Of a DNA stretch of 64,000 nucleotides, positions 36,996-49,500 are shown piece by piece (the stretch's first letter is position 1; the number at the start of each line of letters is the position of its first letter). A program made the position numbers and the translations under genes. The DNA lies in NCBI RefSeq assembly GCF_901709675.1, contig NC_051098.1:6511000-6574999 (forward strand), given 5' to 3'. A model generated the notes under the pieces. That model was not told where the DNA came from and made no database searches. It worked only from the letters and a program-made list of their open reading frames with translations. Origin of the DNA: Syngnathus acus (lineage: Eukaryota > Chordata > Actinopteri > Syngnathiformes > Syngnathidae).

Positions 36996-38046
36996 GTAAG
37001 CGACACGACGCTGTTGGGGTTAGTAAAGGGGGAATCGGGTTGTCACGTTACGCAGCTTGCTGTCATTCGAGTCATTCCGTGCCAATGCGTAAACGTCGCC
37101 TACATTCCTTGAAAGTTGACCGCAGACGGAGGCATTTGTTGGCCAAAGACAGCGACTCATCATGCAATTTCAAGAATTCGTATACAGTCAAGAGGCAATG
37201 AGAGTAACTTAATAATTAATCTGTGCTAATATTAAAAACAAAACAAAAAACGACTGTGCTACACCTGCTTTGCCTCCATCCAGTTGTCGCCCCCTTGGCG
37301 CCTAAATCCATTGGAATGTGTTTTGAGTTTAGAGGCGAGTTGAGTCGCATTACTCACATTTTTCAGATTTGCCTCCCGTGCTAATAATGAGGCTCCTATT
37401 GTGTAACAAGGAATTGAGGGGGACACTTTTCAAGGTCAAAGACTTGTCAAGCACCTTCACCTGTAAACAACTTTACTTGTTTTGTTGCCTTTCTATCTCA
37501 AAGAGTAATTCACCACTCCTATGCCTGTACTGCAAATCCTTTTTCAGCCTCAACTTGCAATTTGGAGTTAAACCCTTCATTGACTTATCACACCATTCAC
37601 CTTATATAGATACACCAGCATGATCAAATAAGATGCAATACAAGAGCAGGATCAAGATGCAATTGTATCTGGAGACTGGAGTATTATACTATAATGCAAA
37701 TGATAGATTTCTCTCTATTATCACTTTCAGGAGGCCCATTCTGATTTAATGCCTAACTTGTGCCCAATTTTGCTCAAATAGTCTATTTACATCCACCATC
37801 CGCAAGCGACAACAGTGGTCAGTGACAATACGAATGTCAACAATAGTGCATAAATGATACAAATGTTAACATCACATGTAGTTGACCCGGGCATTACATC
37901 TCTGCTGCATTCTACGATTATGCTTATTTGAGTTATTTCCTCACGCGTGTGTATTCATCACCAATCAATGTATTTTGACGATGTTTGTTGCGTGGTTTCC
38001 GTTGCACTCACATTGGCATGCACTTTTTCGGATATGCAAATCTTGT

Positions 38047-38230
38047 GGCGTACATAGCTCAGATGATAGAGTGGGTCGATCATTAACTAAAGAGTCGGTT
38101 GTTGAAATCCCGCTTTGTCTGAGTCATGTGTCATTGTGTTGGATGTTATTGTTATTTGTTTGTGTTAACAAGTGTCCCTGATGTTTTGGTCGATGTGTGT
38201 AAACAACCTTTCTACCGCTTAACTGATCTG
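38047..38230 (+). mobile_element. tRNA-derived SINE remnant
   Basis: Contains a degenerate RNA polymerase III A box (TAGCTCAGATGATAGAG, about 38055-38071) and B box (GGTTGTTGAAATCCC, about 38097-38111) at tRNA-like spacing. A fish SINE body follows (TGTCTGAGTCATGTGTCATT). Box changes make it an inactive relic. Confidence 0.7.
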
Positions 38231-38979
38231 CCCTTAATACATACGTACGTAGCTCTTCTGAATGCCTGCAGTCATTTTGCTGCGATGCACTGAAGAACTC
38301 TGACCAAGTTTGAGGTATAAGCCATCAGAGTATCACAGAAAGAAGAACGTTCATACATACATTATGTAAATGTTGGTTATCGTACAAACACATAAAATAT
38401 ATATTGTTATATACTTGAAAAGAGCTTTATTTTTCTTTTGCCTGCTCAAACTTTGATGAACTGTGAACATGCTTATGTTGCGCTCCACAGTGCGAGACTG
38501 TGAGTTTTGCCTGTGAAAGTAAGCTGGGAGCTGATGAATAATGAATGTTTCAGAAATGCATGTGAATGTGAGACACTGTTCCACCGGAGCTTTCCCTCTC
38601 TTCTGTGGAAATCCTCTCAGTGTGAAATGTACAAGGAGAAACTCCATTCTCACACTTTGATTCATGCACAGCCACATTTGAATTGAATATGCATGATTGA
38701 ATTGAGCCCAGTGGTGCATTAAAGGCCAGATATCAAACCGAATATGAAGACAATGAAGCCAAAGGCCATATAGTGTGCAGAGCAAGTCAGATGACTTAAA
38801 TCCATTAGATGATTAGGCTCGCTTTGTTATAGCAGGCAGGTAAGAACTTAAAAATAGAAGTGCAGCTAATGAAACTTGACTTTTTGATTAGTAACGTATA
38901 TTAAATGTCAAGGAAATGATATAACGTGTTCTCCATGGACTCCAAGGACCAAGGGGACATTCTCTGGTACAGCCTCTTC

Positions 38980-39075
38980 TACATCCATCCATCCATTTTC
39001 CAAACCGCTCTATCCTCACGAGGGCCGAAAAATATGCTGGAGCCTATCCCAGTAGTCTTTTGGGCGGAAGGTGGG
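38980..39075 (+). repeat. Fish interspersed repeat fragment (GGAGCCTATCCCAGC family)
   Basis: CATCCATCCATTTTC, then CCGCTCTATCCTCACGAGGG and CTGGAGCCTATCCCAGTAG followed by GGCGGAAGGTGGGG. Confidence 0.8.
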
Positions 39076-39889
39076 GAACACAACTAAACTGGACAGCAGC
39101 CAGCCACATACACTGCCCTGTAATTATTTTCTTAGGTTAGCCCAATTTAAGGACAATCATCCAAAAATGTGCATAATAAGTACAAACACTGCATTAACGA
39201 GAAAAACAAAAACAGCAAATGCCTACTGTAATAATTCGGGGTACAATGTCAGCCTAGTGGCCAGTATTTTTATTTTTATTATTATTTTACTTTTGTGGTT
39301 TTGGGTGAGAAAGACAACTATTCACCAATTTACATCCTTTATGCTCAGACTAGTTTTAGTAAAGTAGTAGTTTTTTTGCAGTTGTTGTAGGCGTCTCTTC
39401 TTGTAATCTATTGCATCAGTCGCAGTTTAGTTTGGGAACTAGCCCATGGTCATATTATTTGCTATAGAGCTTTGGGAAGTCATGGAATAAAATATGCACT
39501 GTATGTTTTGATTATAAAGGCCTTAAGTGGACTTTGCAATGAAAAAGTGAGTGTAGTGTTAAACATGCTTGACATTTGAATGTTTCAACAAGAATTTATA
39601 GGATTTGTAGCATTACTTATGCCTTTACACTTCTGTTGGAAATTTTTTTTTTTTTCACGTTGTGACTTGTGTTAAAAATACATGCTTTTGTGGAAAATTG
39701 CACAAGAAGCAAAGGAAGTGGCCCTTTAACAGATTCATGTTTTTATTAACCAGGGTGGCTGCATATTTCTGGAGTTGGCCTCCAACTTTCCAATAATCAA
39801 CAACAAGTGCTACAATGTTTGACTTGAGATGACCATACTTCAGTATGTTCATTTGGCAGAGCCCCAGTGTGAAAAAAACAAGGTGCCAT

Positions 39890-40150
39890 ATCCATCCGTT
39901 CTCTGTACGGCTTATCCCCACGCAGGTCAAGGGTGTGCTGGAGCCTATCCCAGTTGAGATTAGGCAGACAAGAAACAGTGTACACCTAGAACGTGATGCC
40001 AGGGCACAAATAGATAAACATTCACACCTAGAATTTTGAGTTTTTAATTTACCAAGCATGTTTTTGGAATGTGAGATGAAATCAGCGTACCCACACAGAC
40101 ATAGCAAAAATGTGCAAACTTCGCCGATCTCTGAACTGTGAGGCAACTTA
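39890..40150 (+). repeat. Longest copy of the fish GGAGCCTATCCCAGC repeat
   Basis: Ordered modules: ATCCATCCGTTCTCTGTACG, CTTATCCCCACG, GTGCTGGAGCCTATCCCAG, a GGGCACAAATAGATAAAC-like segment, CATTCACACC, ATGTTTTTGGAATGTGAGA, GTACCCACACAGAC, GTGCAAACTTCG and ACTGTGAGGC. This is the near-full module order for the family in this window. Confidence 0.8.
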
Positions 40151-41265
40151 TTTATCAGTCATCCACTGCGACGCCATCATCTGCTTACAGATGAAGACAT
40201 CGATGTTGTAGTGATTAAATCGCCTGCCTTGTTCAGTTCCCACTCAGTGAGTGAGTTAATGGTTGTCTCTCCTTACATGTGTCTTACGTGACCTGCTGTA
40301 TATAAACTGGTCGGAAAGATTTTATATAAAGAGCCATTTCAACAAGGTTAGACGGACTGCAAACTCATCCACCCAGAGATTGAATGTGTCATGAATATGT
40401 GAACTGTTTTCTTCTTTGTAAATGTTATATGAACGGAGTTGTTTGTCCAACATGATAATTATCTGTACACACAACATCACTCTTAAAATATTTTCTATGT
40501 GTGGGAGACGTCTCACATGCAACGCAGGTGCACATTATACAGTTGGATAAGGCTGAATGAACAGAGAGACGTGCAGACATGCAGTGGTGAAGGAGGGAGG
40601 GGTCTGTCTTATAGGTGGTACAAAAGAGCCAGTGTTCTCCGTCTCGCTGTGTGCTAAGTGAAGACAGTAGGAAAGCCAGTGGGCCACATGAACAGAAAGA
40701 GAGCAGACCCTCAAGTGGAATTGTCCCCATCTACCCCAGCACTTTTGCAGGGCCCCCCCAGCGTGTACCACCCATCACAGTCACCCCTCAACTAGTGCCC
40801 CATTCATTGCTTCTCAGTTTAACATTCATTCATCCAATGATAAAACATGACCAGTTTGTATCATCCACCTACCACAGAAAATAATAACACATTTAAGGTA
40901 GTAGTCAAGTTATTTGTAAACTCAAATAGTGAGTGTCCAACTGGAATTTAAGTGTGTGTTTAAAGGTTGCATTCCTGCGCTCACTCAGCTGGAGCTGGGT
41001 GATTAGTAGTACCAAGCAGATAGGTTAAATAGTTTTAAAATGGACATTTCTCCACATGTTTTTTTAAATGCGCACTCACTGACCACTTCACTTGGACAAT
41101 TGAATGAGATTCTATCCTTAAGCCATTTACAAGTTTGTACCAGATAATATAGTTTTCTTACTTTAATTACTACTTTCCAACTTGGAACCCATCAAAGCTC
41201 ACAGATGAGACAGGAAGTGATGAGCTGGCGAGTAAACTATATAGTATATAGTTTATATAGTATAT

Positions 41266-41379
41266 ACTCACTCACTCACTCACTCACTCACTCACTCACT
41301 CACTCACTCACTCACTCACTCACTCACTCACTCACTCACTCACTCACTCACTCACTCACTCACTCACTCACTCACTCAC
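41266..41379. repeat. (ACTC)n microsatellite
   Basis: About 28 uninterrupted copies of ACTC, preceded by a TATA-rich 40-bp stretch. Confidence 0.98.
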
Positions 41380-41890
41380 GTATCTTTTAGTGATAGATAA
41401 CTCTCCTTACATCTGTAATTAGACTACTTCTGTGTAACTGTTCTGACCAGCAAGGATTCCTGATGTGGTTACCCAGGAAACATGGGCGGGTTTCCACAGC
41501 CAACCCCAGCAGCAAGTTATCCAAAGTGCTCCTCTTTGTGCCTTTCTTTGGTCTATTTGGTCTTTTGCCAGCATGACTAGATGAAGGGTATGTGTTGGTT
41601 CTGCTGTAGAGGGAACCGAGTGAAGATTGCTGGCTGTGACACAGATACATATGCTTATGGCTGTGGAGTTGTGTTCTAAGCAAACTAATTTGTGAAAAAA
41701 CAGCAAACACACTGGATTGCTTGTTTTAAGAAAGAGCCAAAGTGTGTGAGTGTTTGTGTGCGAGCACGATTCCTTCTCTCCATCACAAGACTCTGCAAAA
41801 TGTAGTCGGTTTAGTTTCTGCAATAAGAAAATAGTGTTTCTGTTGGCATGTTATTGTTTGCTTGTAAATTATACCATTAGAGTCTAATGA

Positions 41891-42141
41891 GTCAAACTCG
41901 TTTTTTTTCACGGGCCGCATTGTAGTCATAGCTTCTTTCGGAGGGCCATTATGACTGTCAACCCAAATAAATGTATGAGCACCTCATATTATATACAGTA
42001 AAAGCTACAAAACAAACTGACAAATAACTCGATTTCAAATCAGACGAGTAAAAACTGGTCAAATATTTCAAAAAAAGATCTTCGCGGGCCACATAAAATG
42101 AAGTGGCGGGCCGTATCTGGCCCCCGGGCCTTGAGTTTGAC
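41891..42141. mobile_element. MITE with GTCAAACTC terminal inverted repeats
   Basis: Left end GTCAAACTC (41891-41899) and right end GAGTTTGAC (42133-42141) are inverted. The interior carries CACGGGCCGCA on the left and GGCGGGCCGTATCTGGCCC with CCCGGGCC on the right, typical of an abundant fish non-autonomous hAT-like element. No ORF. Confidence 0.8.
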
Positions 42142-43120
42142 ATCTGTGCATTATACCACACACATTTCCTCAATAGGTGGATAAAGTTAGAATGTATTAA
42201 ATGTGGGTGCTACTTATACAGAATTTGTTTTCCATATTTGTAATTTCGACGTTCCACATGAACATTTTGACAAATGAAGACATACAAAGTGGATCCTGCA
42301 TACTCATGCCCTCGCACATTTGGATTTACCTCTTTGTGGATTTTTTAAAATATTTATCAACATATACTTTTTTTTTTAGCCCATGAAAGCATTTCAATGG
42401 GCATCAATGGACATGGACTTTCAGATTCGTAGGCCGGCCCGGTCCCTACCCCCACAGGTACAACCTGCAGAAATCAATGAGGGTGTGTCTTGTGGTTTTG
42501 ACACAAATGAAATTGCTTTGACTTGGTGGAGATTTGCAAAGTCTGCAAAAGTCTTAAATACTGTGGCTTTGTAGCATATTGGAGGAGGATTGTAGTTACA
42601 CCATTTTGCCTTCCAACTTGCACTTGATGATTGAATCAGACAATCAGTGATGAAAAATTAGCAAAAGTGACAGCCGAGGAGTCTTTTTCTCAATATTTAG
42701 TCATTGGAACGCAAGAGAACTTTTGTCAAGTAACCTAAAACATGGTGTACACTGATTCCCATCATGAAGCTGAAAATCTGTCTTCATAAATCAGTTGTAT
42801 TTTTTGACACCTGAATGGCAATGTTGGCTTAAAGAAAGGGCAAGTCAGTCTTGTTTCAGTTTTCAAACGTTGAACAGTATCATCAAAAATACAAGAACTG
42901 ATTCATGAAGCAAATTTGAAGCTTCATTTTCCCATCACCGCTGTGGTTTCTGCATGTCATTTGATGTGGTTGGTATTTAATACAGTATTGTTCTGCTCCT
43001 AACTGAAGTGAGTGACCCAGTTTGTCTTATTATATCATGCTTTTTTTTTATGCAAATGAATGCCTACAAGAAAACATACAAACTTAACGTCCCAGAATTT
43101 GCAGCTAGTGATTGCCCCGA

Positions 43121-43124
43121 CTCC

Positions 43125-43155
<31 letters not shown>

Positions 43156-43156
43156 G
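43121..43156. repeat. (CT)n microsatellite
   Basis: Pyrimidine CT repeat about 425 bp before the first veph1 coding exon; too far from that exon's acceptor (43580) to be its pyrimidine tract. Confidence 0.9.
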
Positions 43157-43587
43157 TCTATCAGGATTCGGGTGTGACACGACTACATTCTCTGGAATAT
43201 GCTGTCTCCATGGTAACAGGCTTCATGCAGACCCAGAAAAACATCGGGCCAAGTTGATCCTTTTTCCAACATACCTTGATCTGGGACACAGGGGATGAAA
43301 ATTTGAATGGAAACAACTAAATATCGCTGAGGTTTCCACTAGCCTGAATTATGGCAAAAACACAAAAGTGACTTTTCAAAGTACATGTACTCTTTTGTCC
43401 AGGGATCTTGCTGGAACTGTTTCAAAGGTCCCTTGAAACCAAGAGTAGAAAAAAGCTGCAGAATGGAATTTCATCAGAATTGAGTCAACTCTCAACCATT
43501 ATGTTGGAGTTATACTCATTATATTGTAGGGGATTATAACATTTTGCTGACCATTGGGTCACAAAAGCATTGTCTACCAGGACTAGG

Positions 43588-46500
43588 ATGCACCAACTCT
43601 TCAGTCAGGTGCTGGGCCAGAGGGATTTGTCCAGAGCGGGCGATCTGTTTTCGCTGGAGGATGCTGCGATCGAAGACTGCTTGTCACAGGCTCTGAACCA
43701 GATCAAGTCCATCTCCTGCTCACCAGTTAGTAGGCCAAATAATAGACTTTGGGAACATGACCAAAAGATGTCTCAGATATTGCTAGTCTAAGTAAAATCC
43801 ACTGATCCAAAGAAGAACATCCATTGATAGTCTCCGGTCCTGTGACATCATGGATACGTATTAATTACAAAGCTCTCCTCATCGTGACTTTTGTAGCCTG
43901 TTTTTAATATATTCCTGTCTTTAAAAAGGTCACCTTAATTTAAATACAGTATGTGTTTCATGCAGGATTATTTGACCAATGACAATGACCAGGCGGTGGT
44001 GGAGATTTGTATCACTCGCATCACCACTGCCATCAGGGAGACGAGCTCCATCGAGAGGCACAGCACAGCCCTGGTAGGGCTCTGGGAGTCGTGTCTGGAA
44101 CACAACCTCACGCCTCAAGGTGACAATTTCGAGGACACGCCGCACACCAAGATAGCCTCCGACATTACCAGCTGCATCCTGCAGGTACACACACACACGC
44201 ACACACGCACAGTCATGCACCTGCATAGTTAACTATGCAATGTGTTCTCTCTTGCTCGCTCAACAAAATCTGTTGAGGTGAGTTTAGCGTATTCTTGCTG
44301 ACAGTATGAAATGATGCGCTTTCCTCAGTAATTATCTGAAATTAATCGGGCATCGTACATTGCTCCTTAGGCATACTTAACAGAAAACTGCAGTAGCCTC
44401 AGATTGTTTTGATACCTTCAGAGATTGAAGTTGCCATTAGTAGTGATGTGCACATTAATTATGGGGATGATTGGTCACGTTTTGGGGACATTAGGTAATA
44501 TTCAACTTTTTTATACCTGTGGTCAGTTAAAACAGTTCTCTGCAGGTGCCTTACTGGTCGTCCGATAGCCGAGCCCGAAGAGCGGCACGGGTTATCAAGG
44601 TAGCGCCGCAATTTAATTAGACGTAAAAAGACGTCATTGGTCCCTTGGGCGATTGCCATCCATCCTGGTTAGAGTTTCATTCCAAACTCCGGTCTAAATA
44701 TCAAGCCAACACATTTTGCATTTAAAAGTGGGCATTCCTGTTGAGATCTTTCTAAAAGGACCGGAAAACAAGCCTAAAATCACTACCGGGGAGGATTTTT
44801 GTTTTCTGGAGTTATCATTTTTAAGTCCAGAACTATAAGTCAAGGGTTTAATCAGTAATGAACAGGAAAGTGGTATGGAGGAGTGGTTGGAGAAACTACT
44901 CAGAGAATGAGAGTTAGAATAAATAGCGCCATCTTGTGGGGCATACCAAAGTAGAGTTACCGCTGGGACACCAGATCTCCACAGCTACATGATGTAAGTA
45001 ATGTTGTCAGATTTTGTTCTTCCTCCGTGTACTCGCTGTGGAAATAGGAATGTGCTTAATACCCCTGTAATCAGGTGGTGTCTTAGCGCACGCATGCACA
45101 CACTGCCTCACATGCATACACACACACATTTGACAAAAGCACCTGGTTTTGTTGCCCAAACTCCCAGCAGTCTTTTCAACTTCAGCTGCCCTTTCATTTC
45201 CTTTACCCTCTAGCCATATGTCTGCTTTGTGCTTCTGTTCTCACTTTGACTTCCTGTCGTTTGATCCACAGATGCTCAAATGGCCGTAAGTCCACTGAGA
45301 GGCAGAGTGAACATTTAGTCAAGCAATAATAGCATAGCACCAACATGCAGGAATAGTAGTCACATATGCAATTTTTTACATCATGCCATCAAGTGGCAGA
45401 TTAGCAGAAATCTCCCTTTGCTGTCCTCGTCTTCACATACTCCATGCACTCATATCATAGCCATATCCGTTTCACCAATTGAGGGCGCTAGTGCGTCTCT
45501 GTTTGCTTTCGTGGGAGTTGTGCTCCCCCTGTCTGTATATCTTGTATTTTTACTATTTTCTCAGATTCCTTAGTTAGTTAATTAGTGCATTACATTACTG
45601 TCAAACAGATCTTGCTCACAAATAATACCTGTAAAAATACCTGTAGATTTTTTCACTAGTGAAATAATGTTTTGGCTAAACTCAAAGGTTTTCTACTGTT
45701 CTCAAGTGGTGATCATTTTGTTGCTTGTTCCCTTATCTTCCTTTCTTTTTTCACAGAATTACAGTTGTCCATCAGTCATGGTGTTGGCTGTCCCGGTGGC
45801 GGTGCGCTTCTTGGATACAGGGAACAGAGAGCTGAGCAGGAACATGTCCAGTTATCTCTCGCTGGCTGCTATAGTTGAGATCGATCTACTGGCTGAGCAT
45901 ACGGAGGCCATAACGCTCAGCGTGCTTGCAGGTTGGACAATACTCACATAATTATACTGATGATATAGCATGCATGTATCAAGTGAATGCTTTGTCAGCT
46001 GCGATGTGACAGTGCTGAAATTGTTGACTCCGTGATAACACTGCTTCAAGCGAGGAAACCGATAACGATGCCAAAAAGATCTTATCGTTACAATTGCACA
46101 AAACCCGCTGGTGCAGCTCGCCGGGGATGACAAACTGTTGGTGGTCCTTTTTAAAGCCAGACGATGACACAACCAAACAGTAGACGGATGATGAACTTTG
46201 AGGCCTTGAAAGTAACAACTCCCAATTATATTTTTCTTTTTGTGGTGTTTCGGCACATAAAACCGAGCTCTGATATTTCACCCCTGCCAACCACGGGTGG
46301 AAGTGAATGTAAACAGTGCAATGTAAACACAGAAAACATGCGCCAACACATGCAGCTCATATAAACAAAAACAGATGACCTCTTCACTCATGTGTCGCTC
46401 AGCAGCACTGTGTGAAGGAAACTACGCTGATGTAATGCATCGGTGAGGTGAATAATGGAGTTTGTGATATCGTGGTTATATGAGCATGACTGACAATGAA

Positions 46501-49500
46501 GTTCTCAGTCAAGATTTTAAGATGTCATCTATCAAGCAATACATCTTCAGCTGAGCAGCATGCATCTATTCTACTTTGTCTTGAGGGGCCGAGAGCAGGC
46601 AGCTCGAAAGCCATTTGAGCGTTCATTTTATTGTATTTTTTATTGGCTATAAAGCTCCTAATACTCTTTATCCATCCTATTTTCTTTGAACTTATGAATC
46701 ACCCAGAATTCTCAGCTCTTGTGATCGAGGTCTTTTATTAATTCCTAAAATTGAAATTAAAATTGAATGAACAGCTTTTATGAAACTTTTATGATTAGTC
46801 TTCCTGACGATCAGAGAGCAGCAACTCTGCTTTAAACTGTTCTATTAGGTCTTCTCATCTTTATCATTATTATTATTATTATTATTAATGTATTTAACTT
46901 TTCAATGTTCAATGTGAATGTTCATGCTGTCTTCACTTAAATTATTTAATCATACTTGCCTTTAACATGGTTTTATTTACGTGGTTTTATCCAGTATTTG
47001 ATGTTTGCTCTGTGCAAATTACTGACAGTAAGATTCCTTCCAGTATGCACACATACTGTAGTTTAAATATGAGAGGCGTGTGAGTCAGTGTGTGCATGTG
47101 CGTGTAAGTTGCTTGTGCAGACAGGAAACACAAAATTAACGGACTGACATTACCCTGACGGACACAGTTGGAATCGGGAGCTATCTAATATTGAAGCCAG
47201 TTGAACCGTAACACGACCTACACATCACGCTAAAAGAAGCAATTCACAAAAGGGATAAGCGGCTCAGAAAATGAATGAATGGATAGTGGATAATGAACAC
47301 CCTGCTGTTCAACAGTGTACTACTGTAAACGTTGATGGTGCTTTGCCATTAGCACATGGGTATGTTTTCAAAAAATGGACAATATATAGTGTAGAGAAAA
47401 TTTACTACAATGACAAAATTGGATGTTTCATATTTTTCAGACCATGATGCGGGTTTTTTTTTTTGCAAAAGTGCAATTTTTAACCCATTCCATTCGGTGA
47501 AAACGTAAGCAAACATAAATTGCGGATTTGAATACTGCCCAACCCTACTGCTTGAATTTGTTTCAGTAATTATTGTCGTATTATGTTATTGTATTTTTGT
47601 GTAAGGTATACAATAAAAATAACCATCCTTTAGCCACAATGGGAAATAGTTCTCTCAGAAATCAAAAACTTCTGCAAACAAATATACTATTATATGTTTA
47701 TTCATCCCACATTCTCCGTCAAGATATATTTATGTGCAAATACATTCATTTTCACCCGTCGACATTACCAGGGAAACCAAATTCAGTTCATATCTGTACA
47801 GTATTCTACAAAACAATTTAACTCACAAAAGACCAGACCTTGTAAACATTCCCCTCACTTATATAAAAACAATGAAATCCAAATATAACAATTTTACAAT
47901 GTAACTGTATTGCAAAAAAATATATATTACACTATGTGTAGAAAGTACTGAACAGCTGACTACGCAGACATAGAATGACTAATATACGTAAATGTAAACA
48001 TGATGAGTACAAAGTAATCCAACAAACTTAACTTGGTGAGGCAAAAAGTGGAAAAAAAATAAAACATTGCGTACAGCTGAAATGTTAAAAGTTATTTCTA
48101 GAGTCGGCTGAGCTTAGCAGAAAGTATGCACAGCAGTGTTTAGTCACAAGTATTGCCTGGATCACATGATGCATGGCTCATTACGTTACAAAGTTTTTTT
48201 ACATGGTACCTTTTTTTATTTAGTCCAACAGGAGACTAATCTGTGGATGGCCTTTAGTTTAGAAAAGCAAAGACCAAGTTTGACATGCCAAAAGATGGAT
48301 TTTAGCCGTGTATGACAAAACTGAGCTTCTAATAATTACTTAAATGTATCAATAAAAGTAAATAAATGGCGCTACAACTAAAACATTTTTATTATTTTTA
48401 TCCTCTGGTTCCCCTCTTGTGTCTGCTGAGTTTTTATTTCTTGGCTCAGAAGTTGCTCACTTTCACAATGGACTCTTTCTTTCACCCTAATTAGGTCTTT
48501 GGTAAACATCGCTCGCAGCACGCTTCCTGCTACAACACACACTTTCCGAGATGAATGCTTGACAATGTTTGTGTGTTGCAATGAGGAACGAGTGTGACAT
48601 GTAGCCTCAGTAAAAGTGATTGTGGTGCACAAATAAACCATGAAATATTTGAATAAAGATGACATTTCCTCAGTTTTAGCATTAAAGTGATTTAAATGTT
48701 TGTGATAGGCAAGATCAAGGCTTATGAATATTAGGGAGTCTATTTTAGTTGATAAATAGAGCGCCTCCATGTGCCACCATTTCTGTCACACCCCATGCCA
48801 CTATGTTCCCTCTTTCCTCCCAACCCTGGCCCTCTTTCAAAGCCATCTGGGAAATCTTCTCCTCTGGCAGCACTTTGTCCCACATGTTCACTCCCGTCAT
48901 TTTGCCTGCAAATGCCAGCTTGGGATCAAACCCTGCCTCAAAGCCTGGCACCCCGTTCCCACTGCTGCTTGGGGTCAGAGGGCAGCAACCATTCCTTTCC
49001 TGTCCCAACTGGAGTGAACCTCCATCTGGCAGGATGTGTCCTTCTGCCACTCCCGATGTGGAAGCAACTTTTTCCCCACCTGCCCACAAGGTTGCCAGGC
49101 CCTGCTCAGAGGACCAAGACCCGCATAGGTGAAGCCATTCTGTAGTACCATTTGCCTTGACGACACCTCGTGCCTCCACCAGATGAGTCTCTCCTCCAAT
49201 GGTGAATAGAGCTGATGTGTGGCTGAGCAAGAGTTGGATCTCATATGGGTTGCGACGGTTGCCATAAGAGAACAGAACAGTCTTGTTGGAGACTGTGACT
49301 GGCTTCACCCACAGGCAGACAGTGAAAGAGGACAGTGACAGAGGGACATCGGGTATAACTGAAGTGTAGATGCGACGTGAACGCATGGGGAAGAGGATGG
49401 CCATCTCATTACCTGTGTGAAAAGAAAGTGCATTGGAGATCACGAAAGATTGAATCAATCATCTGATGAGTCATGTACTTTTTGACAATTAACAAAGGAT

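Larger units (their letters stand above)
36996..43580 (+). other. Presumed veph1 5'UTR intron
   Basis: No protein-coding exon supported in 6.6 kb. Holds a SINE remnant (38047-38230), two fish repeat copies (38980-39070 and 39890-40150), the ACTC microsatellite (41266-41379), a MITE with GTCAAACTC ends (41891-42141) and a CT microsatellite (43121-43156). An open stretch at 42383-42450 ends in a donor-like site but shows no homology. Confidence 0.5.

Noticed and set aside
38055-38111. tRNA gene candidate
   Set aside because: A and B boxes are degenerate and no cloverleaf can be formed; it continues into a SINE body.
38351-38785. 144-codon minus-strand open frame
   Set aside because: No recognisable domain, low-complexity composition and overlap with AT-rich sequence; likely chance.
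39655-40146. 163-codon minus-strand open frame
   Set aside because: Runs through the fish interspersed repeat at 39890-40150; not a gene.
41205-41390. Open frame rich in SLTH repeats
   Set aside because: Translation of the ACTC microsatellite.
42383-42574. Open stretch ending in CCACAG-gtacaa donor-like site
   Set aside because: No homology, no matching acceptor phase, and located in an untranslated intron.
45273-45286. 14-nt sequence flanked by acceptor- and donor-like sites in veph1 intron 2
   Set aside because: Flanking coding exons are both phase 0; inserting 14 nt would break the frame.
48749-49145. Two plus-strand open frames of about 125 codons over the ptx3 last exon
   Set aside because: Antisense shadows of the ptx3 pentraxin exon; no homology of their own.
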